Source: Theodoxus fluviatilis
Lineage: Eukaryota; Mollusca; Gastropoda; Cycloneritida; Neritidae
Assembly: GCA_034096865.1 (NCBI GenBank)
Contig: JAWQFJ010016563.1
Coordinates: forward strand, 1 to 12,500
DNA length: 12,500 nucleotides
Direction: 5' to 3'
The notes below the pieces were generated by a model. It saw only the letters and a program-made list of their open reading frames with translations. It was not told the DNA's origin and did not search any database. A program made the translations under genes and the position numbers. Positions 1 to 7,805 of the stretch are shown piece by piece (the first letter of the stretch is position 1; each line of letters starts with the position of its first letter).

Positions 1-12
1 AAATAAAAACTA

Positions 13-32
13 TATTATTATTATTATTATTA
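13..32. repeat. short (TTA)n microsatellite
   Basis: About seven uninterrupted TTA/ATT triplets directly readable near the left edge. It is a short simple repeat with no other feature attached. Confidence 0.85.
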
Positions 33-324
33 GAAAGAAAGATCATTTATACCAATTGTACAAGTCTCGTGAGGTTTTTGAGTTTCAGTGTAACATTCAC
101 ACTGATTAACCCAGCAGCAGAGCCAATAAAATCTCAAGCAAGTCGATTTGCGAATTAGCTACATCACCCGAAGGAAATGTGGGATGTAGGTCATGGGCCG
201 GAAGTAACGATAATCTGATCGGTCAGTTTGCAAATTGCTTTTATGTCACAACACTTCCAGAAAAAAGCAAGATGTGGCGGAGGAAGGTTTTAAGTCGCTT
301 GTGAAGAGAAATAGGTGGAACAAT
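33..324. other. unannotated DNA with one imperfect direct repeat
   Basis: No gene is recognised. Two similar 18-19-base segments lie 80 bp apart, at 142-160 (GTCGATTTGCGAATTAGCT) and 222-239 (GTCAGTTTGCAAATTGCT). They could be a decayed local duplication or chance. A CCGGAAGT octamer at 198-205 matches the ETS-factor core, but one short motif in this length is not evidence of regulation. Confidence 0.4.
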
Positions 325-414
325 TGTGTGTGTGTGTATGTGTGTGTGTGTGTGTGCGCGCGCGTGTTTGTGTGTGTGTGTGTGTGTGAGTGTGTGTGTG
401 TTTGTGTGTTTCTG

Positions 415-455
<41 letters not shown>

Positions 456-803
456 TTGTTTGTTTGTGTATGAATATGCGTTTGTATGTGAGTGTGTGCA
501 TGAGTGTGAGTGTATGCGTTTATGAGTGTGTGTGTGAGTGTGTGTGTATGTATGAGTGTGTGTGTGAATGTGTGTGTATGCGTGTTGTGTAAGTGTATGT
601 GGTGTGTATGTATATGTGTATTGGTATGTATGTGTGTGTATGCGTGTGTGTGCATGTGTTTGTGTGTGTGTATGCGTGTGAGTGATTGAGTAATGATGTG
701 TGTGTGTGTGTGTGCGCGCGTGCGTGCGTGTGTGCGTGCGTGCGTGCGTGCGTGTGTGTGTGCGCGCGCGCGCGCCCGCGCGTGTGTGCGTATCGCGTCG
801 CGC
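325..803. repeat. (TG)n microsatellite with interrupted and CG-rich blocks
   Basis: This is nearly 480 bp of alternating TG with scattered interruptions (TTTG, TATG, GAGTG). It becomes GCGTGCGT and then pure CGCGCG towards the right (about 713-790). Alternating purine-pyrimidine DNA of this kind, especially the CG block, is the classic Z-DNA-prone composition. Open frames across it encode only Cys-Val or His-Thr runs on both strands, which is the expected artefact of a TG/CA tract. The many interruptions suggest an old, expanded locus. Confidence 0.95.
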
Positions 804-1460
804 AAGCAAGATGCCATTTTCGACGAACACCTACAAACGGTGTTGAGTTGAAGAAGACCATGTAATGAGACGAGGCATATTTTGATATGTCATCGACATT
901 TACTAACAAAGCATAACCGTTTTCCTAAACTATCAACAGGAGTCAAGCACGCGTTTGCATGAGTTCATCTGAACAAGATTGCGTTCAAATAATTTCTTCA
1001 GGCAGGCCAAGTCTTTCGAATGATCTTGACAAACATGTGTTAGCAGTAGCAGGGGAAATGGGGGAAGCTCTCCAGACGACACAAAACACGATGCATACAT
1101 TTCCGAATGGCATGTATGAACACTGCTACAAGCAAGTCCACGCGAGGCCCACGCTTGCTGGATGTACAGCGTATAATCAAGCCATTCCCCGTTTCAGAGT
1201 ACCCCCTAACCCACCCACCCCCCTGTTCTACTTCGAATATTGCCCTCTGGTAAGTTTTAAAAATACACCTCTGATTTTAAAAGCACTGCATGCTGCCCGG
1301 GGCAAGTGCTCACTCACATCGTGAGAGATTGAGAGTCGGCCCGTGAACAAAATCTTCAATGAAACATGCAGCCAGTACTTCCAACATCTCATCCCGGTAT
1401 CTCGTCCCAACGCTAGCTGGACCTTTCCTACTGCCCAGGCAGACTGGATCTAGCTGAGAA
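804..1460. other. unannotated single-copy-looking DNA
   Basis: A 121-codon open frame on the plus strand (959-1324) has no motif I recognise, no compositional bias of coding sequence and no supporting signals. I treat it as a chance frame. A GTAAGT near 1250 fits a splice-donor consensus but has no partner acceptor or exon that I can support. Confidence 0.4.
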
Positions 1461-1760
1461 AATTACCAGCGCAGCGAGGCGCCACGCTGACATGGCGGAG
1501 ACCACAAATACTGCGGATGGACGCGTGCAACGGGCGTCAGGGCGGAGAGAGTCCATATTACTGGGCGGAAGTCCTGATCGGGCGAGGCCATGCAGACGCT
1601 AGGTGGAGGGACGAGGACGAAGACCCGTAGACAAAGTAAGCAAACTTGGCGGGGCGTGAGCAGTTTCCATTGATTCTGTGTAGAGGATAGAGCGACGGGA
1701 GAGCGAAAAGAGCGAATGGGAGGGCACCGGAAGATGGGGAAGGCGCTCGCTCCTTTCAGC
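1461..1760. other. CpG-rich patch
   Basis: I count about 27 CpG dinucleotides in roughly 300 bp, clearly denser than the neighbouring AT-rich DNA. ATGGCGG at about 1492-1498 resembles a YY1-type core. A 99-codon open frame on the minus strand has no recognisable domain. This could be an unmethylated regulatory patch or simply GC-rich sequence. CpG density is a weaker promoter marker in invertebrates than in vertebrates. Confidence 0.35.
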
Positions 1761-1794
1761 ATGGCACTATATGTATGAGAACAAGCACTGGTCC

Positions 1795-1960
1795 CCGCAC
1801 CCTCATACTAACGTCCCCTCCACCCACCTTGGTCTCACTCGTCCTCCTTCCATCCGTCCACATCCAACTCTCCCAGCCACCACCCCGCCACCTCCTCTTT
1901 GAACCCCTTATCCCATTCCACCTTCCCATCACAAACCACCCTTCTCCTGACCACTCAGCA
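1795..1960. other. pyrimidine-rich (C/T) low-complexity stretch
   Basis: The plus strand is dominated by CCTCC, CCACC and CATCC words over about 165 bp, with few purine runs. An open plus-strand frame here (71 codons) is Pro/Ser/Leu-rich because of the composition and has no recognisable fold. No function is assigned. Confidence 0.5.
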
Positions 1961-2093
1961 TCCTCGCTTTGTTTTAAAAAACTGTTTTAACCATGGAATA
2001 ATAAGTCATAATGCACTGTGTTACACATTAAAACGAGTATTGGATTAGCAGGAAACCGAATGTATGTGAATACAAGAATGAATGAACAAATTA

Positions 2094-2156
2094 TATCAGA
2101 AATCTAGGCTATGTAAAGCCACTGACCACTAAAAGCATCAAAGCTGTTTGGAGTAG
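2094..2156. repeat. decayed third copy of the dispersed repeat (copy C)
   Basis: The order of short matches follows the better copies at 7635 and 11749. TATCAG (2094-2099) is followed five bases later by TAGGCTATGTAA (2105-2116), then GCCA, then TTTGGAGTA near 2147-2155. The other copies have TATCAG, a six-base gap, then TAGGCTATGTAAGGCCAT, and copy B has TTTGGAGTA at the matching distance. Much of the rest differs. The AGCC arm of the hairpin seen in the other copies is lost here. Collinear matches over about 60 bp make common origin likely but not certain. Confidence 0.45.
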
Positions 2157-2239
2157 GCTTAGTTCCGAATTTCCTTTGTATTCTCCTGTCAGAAATCGGA
2201 AGGGAGACTCGGTGGGCCTGGTTTTACATTCAAGCTATA

Positions 2240-2255
2240 GGGGTGGGTGGGGGGT

Positions 2256-2258
<3 letters not shown>
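2240..2258 (+). other. G-quadruplex motif
   Basis: Four G tracts (4, 3, 6 and 3 bases) are separated by single T residues on the plus strand. One-base loops are the arrangement most favourable for a parallel quadruplex. The motif ends exactly where a (GA)n tract begins. Confidence 0.7.

Positions 2259-2316
<58 letters not shown>
2259..2316 (+). repeat. (GA)n polypurine tract
   Basis: About 58 bp of AG repeats with a single AAAG interruption. The strand is pure purine, so the tract is a candidate for triplex (H-DNA) formation. Any open frame here encodes only Arg-Glu repeats and should be ignored. Confidence 0.95.
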
Positions 2317-2511
2317 CGAGCGGATATGTTTATATGTCTATGTATATGTTTGCACTAGTACAGGATAAAATGTCAACTGAGCAGGGATAATTTACATTAC
2401 TCAGTAGATGACGAGTTTTAGGATCCACAAAATCGTGAAACTTGTAAGAATAAAATCAGCTCACGGTTATCACATGATGCAGGGAAGAGGAGATCGAGAA
2501 GGTGTGTGTGT

Positions 2512-2547
2512 GGGTGGGGTGGGGGGGTGGGGGTGGGGGGTGGGGGG
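2512..2547 (+). other. six-tract G-quadruplex motif
   Basis: Six G tracts of 3, 4, 7, 5, 6 and 6 bases, each separated by one T, lie on the plus strand, with a further G-rich tail to 2575. More than four tracts allows several alternative quadruplexes. A TGTGTG run just precedes it. Confidence 0.75.
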
Positions 2548-2599
2548 TGTAGGAGGGGTAGGAGTAAGTGGGGGACGGAAGAGAAGCGGCGGTGTATGC

Positions 2600-2601
<2 letters not shown>

Positions 2602-2647
<46 letters not shown>

Positions 2648-2660
2648 GTGCGCGCGCGCG
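2602..2660. repeat. (TG)n microsatellite ending in CGCGCG
   Basis: About 20 uninterrupted TG units are followed by TGCGTGTGTGCGCGCGCGCG. Alternating purine-pyrimidine composition ending in CG makes it Z-DNA-prone. It lies about 55 bp to the right of the six-tract G-quadruplex motif. Confidence 0.95.
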
Positions 2661-2932
2661 TGAGTTTTGTGAGTGAAAGAAGAAACAGAAAAAGAAGTAG
2701 AGACTTCACAGAGCGATGTCAAATGGTCAAACAACTTACATTAAAATAGAAGCTTAGTACATAAAAGTATGCTTGAGAGACGGGATACAACCATCCATTA
2801 AAGAAAGCTTGAATGTGGAAACAAGGATGATATTATGTTACATCTAGCATTGTACATTCTTTGGAATAAAAAAGCAAATAAACAGATACACAGATCAACG
2901 GTAAAAATAATAATATAGATAATAATAAAAGT
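2661..2932. other. unannotated AT-rich DNA
   Basis: No gene is recognised. A short AATAAT/TAA-rich patch lies near 2905-2930. This stretch would be the 3' side of the minus-strand Penelope-like fragment, but I cannot define an element end in it. Confidence 0.4.
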
Positions 2933-3004
2933 TTAAAAAACTCGATGAGTGTCTATCTGGATAAAAACAGACTCAGTTAAAAGGTTGATGCAACATATTT
3001 GAAT

Positions 3005-3222
3005 TTCGTTAAGACCAAGAGGTTTTTTGGTACCCAGCTTGTGGATCACATAGGATTCCGTATCTTTCCACGCATTTGCGTCATGTTTAAATAGTTTCCA
3101 CACCCCTCGCACACGCACATCCTGAACGGAATAATTTGGTGAATTAAAATGACGTACCACGGATTTGTCTCGAGTATGGCGTATGTCTGCGAGGTGTTCT
3201 GGAAAGCAGTGGTTAAAACTGC
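3005..3222 (-). mobile_element. Penelope-like retroelement fragment: C-terminal part of GIY-YIG endonuclease domain
   Basis: The minus-strand frame, open from a stop at 3257-3259 down to a stop at 2933, contains the ordered signature of the endonuclease tail of Penelope-like elements. EHLADIRH (about 3176-3199) is followed by VVRHFNSP, then DVRVRGVW, then ESYVIHKLGT with the Glu that matches the family's catalytic Glu, then PLGLNE ending near 3005. In complete elements a reverse transcriptase precedes a GIY-YIG domain that cuts DNA to prime insertion. Here the GIY and YIG strands and the usual Arg before EH are missing. The frame reads CFPEHL, and upstream translation in all three minus frames shows no GIY-YIG motif and an in-frame TAA. 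No reverse transcriptase is seen between 3260 and 3780. It is therefore a 5'-truncated fossil. Similar tails also occur in other GIY-YIG proteins of mobile origin. Confidence 0.68.
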
Positions 3223-3259
3223 TGACAATGGACAATGATAGTCTATCCAGGAAAGCTTA

Positions 3260-4128
3260 TTTTATGTCATCAGGTAATGGCTGATAAGCATTTGAGCATG
3301 CTGGCACTTTACATTTACTGTGCTGTCACGGATGAGGAGAAGTGTGGTACGGTGAAGGAGTTGACCATGTCTGTTTTCCTCAAATATACATAAGTCCAGA
3401 TGATAGCTACAAGCTATACTGGGTTTTTCCTCTGTGACAGAGAGTAATAGATTTTACCGTTTCACTATTCAAGCCCTTGTACAATGCTGAAGCCTTTTCA
3501 CTACACTTGCCTATACCAGCGGAAACAGACTACATAGGGTTTAGAATGGGTGCCACTGAAATTAACGCAATTTAAAGAATACCTACCAAATGGCGCCAAC
3601 TTTTGGACGTGCCTATTTTCGGAGCAAGTGAAAGTGATAGCATCTTCCATTCAAATGCTCCCCCAGGGAGTTGAGACAGTGCTGGAGTGATAGAAGGAGG
3701 AAGCCCAGTGATCAAGGGGGAAATGTGTGCGGTTTGAGCATCCATAAATGGGTGGAAAAATAGCAATATAAAAGACCAGCACCTTTACCTTTACCCGAAT
3801 GTTTAAAATATAACAATTTCCTACTTTACTTGTGTTAAGGTATGATAAAGAAATATACAGAGTTTCCTCAGATTTGAGATTCTCTAATAGAATAAATATT
3901 ATTGTCCCTTAACAAGGTACATACCTAAAGTATCAAAGCATAGGAGGAAATACATTGTTATGTGAGGCAGTTCGTACCAGTGAAGACTCATTAGTTGAGG
4001 GCATTAGTGTCTCATTTAAATACCCTTGAGCTCTCGTTCCTCTGAAAGGGTTTTAATGGCCTATACTGTACACAGAAACTGTTCTGGTCTGTCTGGGGGC
4101 AAGAGGTCTTCGTCGGTCCGTCCGTACA
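3260..4128. other. unannotated AT-rich DNA
   Basis: I translated the minus strand directly upstream of the Penelope-like fragment and found no reverse-transcriptase motif. A minus-strand frame at 3572-3766 (64 codons) has no recognisable domain. A small perfect hairpin, TAGCT-ACA-AGCTA, lies near 3405-3417. No gene is supported. Confidence 0.4.
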
Positions 4129-4184
4129 CCTGCCTGCCTGCCTTCCTGCCTGCCTTCCTGACTGCCTGCCTGCCTACCTGCCTT
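4129..4184. repeat. (CCTG)n tetranucleotide microsatellite, interrupted
   Basis: Runs of CCTGCCTG are interrupted by CCTT, ACTG and CCTA variants over about 56 bp, preceded by a short GTCCGTCCGT. The Cys-Leu-Pro-Ala frame across it is a product of the repeat. Confidence 0.9.
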
Positions 4185-5630
4185 ATAACCTGTAATGTAT
4201 CAAAAGTGTCACCCGTGGTGATTTGTTATTACTTCTGAAAGTCTTTTTTTCTTTCAGTGCTGTCCAGCACTCGATCTGTTTTTGTTCTGAAACTAGATAG
4301 GAGTGATAATGTGAGTCTCAACTATTTATCACATAACATCCTCTAATGGAACTTTCGAGCAGGTAATGATTTAGAATGATTAAACAATATTTATGACAAC
4401 CTTTATCCTGTGTGATCGCCATTTACTTTTACCGTTTCTTTTTCAAAACACGCCAGAACTTGTTAAACTAATATTTGCAGTAATGCAGGGGAGAGCATGA
4501 AAGCAAATTTGTGCATTTGCACTTCGTGACAAACAATTCTGCAGCCCTGTGAATCATACAATAAATTGGATTTACTCATTAAAAAAAGAGAGACGAAATT
4601 GAAATTTTCAACTCATCATCGAAATTGAGACTTACATTCTGAGTAAACAAATAACAACAGCATTTTGAAGGGATTGTCAAGGCGAGTACGTTGTGGAAAA
4701 TATTGCTTTTGTAAAGTGCGTTCTTAAAGAAAAATGCAGCGAGGAAAATAATAATTGGCAAAGAAGGAACGCATTGGTAGGTTGTTCCTAGTAGTGCAGT
4801 CCACATCCATTATCGCCCATTGAAGACCAGCATCAGATTGGAAAACATGTTAGCCGTCAGTCAGTAGCAAACTACGTTGTGTACTCTCTGACCATAAATG
4901 AAGATACACAAGTTGGTCAACACGGCCACCACAACAGTTTGCAGCAGCAGAGGTAAAACATTACTTTTCCCCTTTACTTCTAAGCATACGTGGTAAAGTA
5001 CTGGGGACACACACTGTCTCGTGATTCACAAATGCTGTTGTTTACTATTTGTAATGTTTTGTAAAGGGAAAACATCCAATAAAAATTGTTTCAATCCTTT
5101 GACATGAATCCATTCAGCCTTTTAGGATAACAACATCTAACATTCATCCTGAAGGTGAAATAGTTTTAGGCGGCATCTTTACATCCTGCAAAAGAATAAA
5201 ATGTTTTTTCTCTTGTTATGAGATGGTTGATTGGAGCTGTGAGGGTTTCATGAGAATATTTCACAGCTAGGATGCCGAGTAGTTTTAGCTCAGTCAACGG
5301 TTGTTCAGGTTGGGCCCCACTAATTCCCTCTGCAATCCTGGCTTGAAAATTCCACGCGAGTCCCTCATTATCATGCGGACTCCAGCGTGCAAGCAGCATC
5401 CACCATCACGGTGCTGACCACTAAGTGATCACCGACGATCGCGATGTGTCTTCATTGTCTGTAACGAGTTGGTTTGCTTGTGGGAGACACTCTCAGAAAG
5501 CATTTAGCATTCACTCTTCTGCAGAAAAAATAATACAAACTGCTCAAACAAACATCCTTCACTTGGCATGACGTCAATTCATTCAGCGAGGATTTGGTTG
5601 GTTTGCTTACTGTCCACTGAATTCAACTGC
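4185..5630. other. long AT-rich stretch without recognisable gene
   Basis: No protein or RNA gene is recognised in about 1.4 kb. Open frames at 4579-4806 and 5166-5399 (both minus) match nothing I know. AGTGCTG-TC-CAGCACT at 4256-4271 is a perfect 7-bp-arm hairpin. It overlaps a splice-acceptor-like sequence (T-rich run then CAG at 4255-4257), discussed separately. AATAAA hexamers near 4559 and 5079 are expected by chance in such DNA. Confidence 0.4.
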
Positions 5631-5663
<33 letters not shown>

Positions 5664-6010
5664 GTCTCTTTCTCTGTATCTCTCTGTCTCTCTGTCTCTC
5701 TCTGTCTGTCTGTCTCTCTGTCTCTCTCTCTGTCTCTCTGTGTCTCTGTCTCTCTCTCTCTCTGTCTCTGTCTCTCTGTCTCTCTCTGTCTGTCTCTCTC
5801 TGTCTCTCTCTCTGTCTATCTCTGTGTCTCTGTCTCTCTCTGTCTCTCTCTCTGTCTCTGTCTCTCTCTGTCTCTCTCTGTGTCTCTCTCTGTCTCTCTC
5901 TCTCTCTCTGTCTCACTCTCTCTCTGTCTTTCTCTGTCTCTGTCTCTCTCTCTCTGTCTCTCTCTGTGTCTCTCTCTCTGTCTCTGTCTCTCTCTGTCTC
6001 TCTCTGTCTC

Positions 6011-6055
<45 letters not shown>
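5631..6055. repeat. long TCTCTG/TC low-complexity tract
   Basis: About 425 bp of TC repeats with G inserted every 4 to 8 bases (TCTCTG, TCTG, TGTCTC), finishing in a pure (TC)n run at about 6019-6054. Single substitutions (TTTC, TATC, TCAC) are scattered throughout. Frames on either strand encode Ser-Leu-Ser-Val or Arg-Glu-Arg runs with no independent protein evidence. The minus strand is almost pure purine with regular C interruptions. Confidence 0.95.
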
Positions 6056-6056
<1 letters not shown>

Positions 6057-6275
6057 CAACATGATAATGAACAAAGTACTTGTGAAGCGCTAGAGCGGAA
6101 ACAAGACTTGGGAAACGGAGAGTGCTTGTGAATCAGTGTACTTGCAAACGTGGTGAAGGCGAGAAAAGAAGGGTCAAAGGCAGCCGTAGTGAAAGATGTA
6201 CAAAGGTAGGTGTGTGACAGCGCCAAGAGCAATATGAGATTCTGGGGAGTCCGTCACAGCCGTCCTGCCTCCAAA

Positions 6276-6420
6276 GGGGGGGGGGGGGGGGCGGAGGGCG
6301 AGAGGCGGAAATGGGAAATGAGGAGGGAATTCTGACAGAAGTGCACTGCTGACGCAAAAGGATGGGAAGAAGAAAGAAAGAGGGAGGGAAAAAAAAGCAA
6401 GCCAGGGAGAGGGATAGGGT
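6276..6420 (+). other. poly(G)16 and purine-rich stretch
   Basis: Sixteen consecutive G residues at 6276-6291 are followed by about 130 bp in which the plus strand is mostly purine (GGAGGG, GAAGAAAG, GGGAGGG). A G run of this length is unstable in replication and sequencing, so the exact count could be an assembly approximation. Open minus-strand frames here encode Pro/Ser/Phe-rich low-complexity sequence and are not supported as genes. Confidence 0.8.
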
Positions 6421-6539
6421 AGAGCTGGCACAGACGACTCTCGATCCGATCCGGAAATCTTCTCGGATTGACCACACTTGAAGCCTGCAGCAGCCATGAG
6501 ACCAGGAGAGCGTCCCTCCTCTCCGTCCCACCCCAAGCC

Positions 6540-6865
6540 CCACGTCGGGACGGAATTTCATTTGGCGGGCGGATAATGGGATCGGACGTGCTAAGACAGC
6601 TGTTGAGGGCCCGAGCTGCAGGAAATTAGTCGCCCAGGCAGGCCCGAGCATCTCATCTCCACAAATACAAAATAAACACCGTCTTTTCCCAGCGCATGCG
6701 CACTGCCCGCGTCAGACGGTGGTCACCTCTCCCGCCATTTACAAGCTGCCGAAACACCCGGATGTTGCGGGAGGCCTGTTGGGCAACCAGCGCGTAACTC
6801 GAGAAGCGCGTGAGAAGAGCGTCTGCCACGTCCAGAGTCCAGGACACGCGCCAGACGGCAGGAAC
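6540..6865. promoter_or_regulatory. CpG-rich patch with NRF1-like and YY1-like motifs
   Basis: I count about 30 CpG in roughly 325 bp. It contains GCGCATGCGC at 6692-6701, the perfect palindromic core recognised by NRF1. CCGCCATTT at 6732-6740 is the complement of the YY1 core AAATGGCGG. In animals these two motifs often occur together in TATA-less housekeeping promoters. No transcript, start site or coding exon is visible nearby on either strand, and the minus-strand frame at 6653-6910 has no recognisable domain. A regulatory role is inference. Confidence 0.3.
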
Positions 6866-7587
6866 TATGTCAGATAACGCCTTAGGGGTCAGAGGGCACA
6901 TCACATGCAAGGGTACTCGTGTACCCAGAGCCGAACTGAAGCAAGGACTTGTTTCTTTTCAACAGTGCAAAAACCATGCAAAGTACTAAAATGCTTTTAC
7001 TAATGGCTTTCAACACCAAAATTGATCTCAAACGGCACAGTTAACTAAACTTCATGGGTTAAAATCTTGGTCGCCCAAGGCATGCTCTCAGGGCTGTTTT
7101 CGTGCAGTTCATACGCCACCGCCCGATATGCAGACAGAAACATTTATTGAAATGCATTTTCCTCTTTGGAATACAGTCCCTCCAATTTGTATCCACTCCG
7201 ATGTTTCCCACCCTTTTCCACGTACACCTTCCTCTAGAGTCTCTTCCTTCACTTCCCATTTCTAATCCACCCATCACCCCACCTCCACCCTCCTCTCTCC
7301 ACGTCATCCACGCCATCCACTGCCTGCTCCTCTTCTCGTCCACGCCGACGCCCGTGGGAGGGCGAGTGGCAAGCATCAGGCGACATTAGCTGGCGCTACC
7401 AGTCACAAGGGACAAGAGGCGGCCGGCGGTCCCGGTTGGGGCATCAGGCAGGGACTGCTGACGACGCGACACCTCTCGCCTTTCTCGGTAGTCTCAGAGA
7501 GAGGAGACCTGACGGGATGGAATCTTCTCCTCAAGCAAAAGTCATGGGAAGCAGATACAGATGCCTCCACCAACCTGTCCGTGAAAA
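6866..7587. other. unannotated DNA with a pyrimidine-rich section
   Basis: No gene is recognised. Roughly 7200-7350 is C/T-rich on the plus strand (CCACC, CCTCC, CATCC words), so open frames on both strands there are compositional. The remainder is ordinary-looking sequence. Confidence 0.4.
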
Positions 7588-7634
7588 GGATGGATGGAAG
7601 TAAGGATGGATGCAAGGATGGATGGATGGGTGGA
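7588..7634. repeat. (GGAT)n microsatellite at the edge of dispersed-repeat copy A
   Basis: GGATGGAT runs with AAGTAA and GCAA interruptions end in GGGTGG and pass directly into the dispersed repeat at 7635. GATGGATGGA also lies beside both starts of this repeat inside copy B, so the tetranucleotide belongs to the element's end rather than being an unrelated neighbour. Read on the minus strand it is an (ATCC)n tail, a pattern typical of retroposon 3' ends. Confidence 0.75.
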
Positions 7635-7805
7635 GTTTTACGGCCTATCAGCCTGTGTAGGCTATGTAAGGCCATTAAGCACGAAAATCACGAGAACAGT
7701 TTAGAGCAAGCGCAAATCAAATCTCGGTGTCCCCAGTTATTCGCCCCTTACGAATCGCGTAGGGGGACGCGGTGGGTCTATTTTAACCCCCAGCCCACAC
7801 GAGGC
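7635..7805. mobile_element. dispersed repeat, longest copy (copy A), SINE-like
   Basis: Bases 7635-7740 align closely with 11749-11888, from GTTTTACGGCCTATCAGCCT through TAGGCTATGTAAGGCCATTA to CGCAAATCAAATC and CCAGTTAT. A nested hairpin is visible: GGCC (7642-7645) pairs with GGCC (7670-7673), and AGCC (7650-7653) with GGCT (7660-7663). The part beyond 7740, with TTCGCCCCTTACGA and GGGTCTATTTTAACCCCC, resembles from memory a tract in abundant molluscan dispersed repeats. I could not check that. The bordering (GGAT)n suggests a minus-strand retroposon with an (ATCC)n tail. No open frame of its own is present. Family name unknown; the right edge is approximate. Confidence 0.65.

Noticed and set aside
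198..205. ETS-type site CCGGAAGT
   Set aside because: A single octamer in 12.5 kb is expected by chance and has no promoter context.
241..830. Long Cys-Val and His-Thr frames across the TG tract, both strands
   Set aside because: They are direct translations of a dinucleotide repeat; no non-repeat domain is attached.
959..1324. 121-codon plus-strand frame
   Set aside because: No recognised motif, no coding-like bias, no exon-intron signals that fit its ends.
1463..1762. 99-codon minus-strand frame in CpG-rich DNA
   Set aside because: GC-rich DNA has few stops by chance; the peptide shows no known domain.
3572..3766. Minus-strand frame upstream of the Penelope-like fragment, considered as its reverse transcriptase
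   Set aside because: No reverse-transcriptase motif (such as a YxDD-type site) or linker similarity could be seen.
5285..5355. tRNA or SINE-like Pol III boxes (TAGCTCAGTCAACGG and GGCTTGAAAATTCC)
   Set aside because: The B-box match is poor, and no acceptor, D or T stem can be drawn; spacing alone is not enough.
5166..5399. 77-codon minus-strand frame with a splice-acceptor-like TTCTTTTGCAG inside
   Set aside because: No family recognised and no matching donor; the acceptor alone is weak evidence.
5568..6232. Ser-Leu-rich plus frames and Arg-Glu-rich minus frames over the TC tract
   Set aside because: Composition follows from TCTCTG repeats; the flanking non-repeat codons show no known domain.
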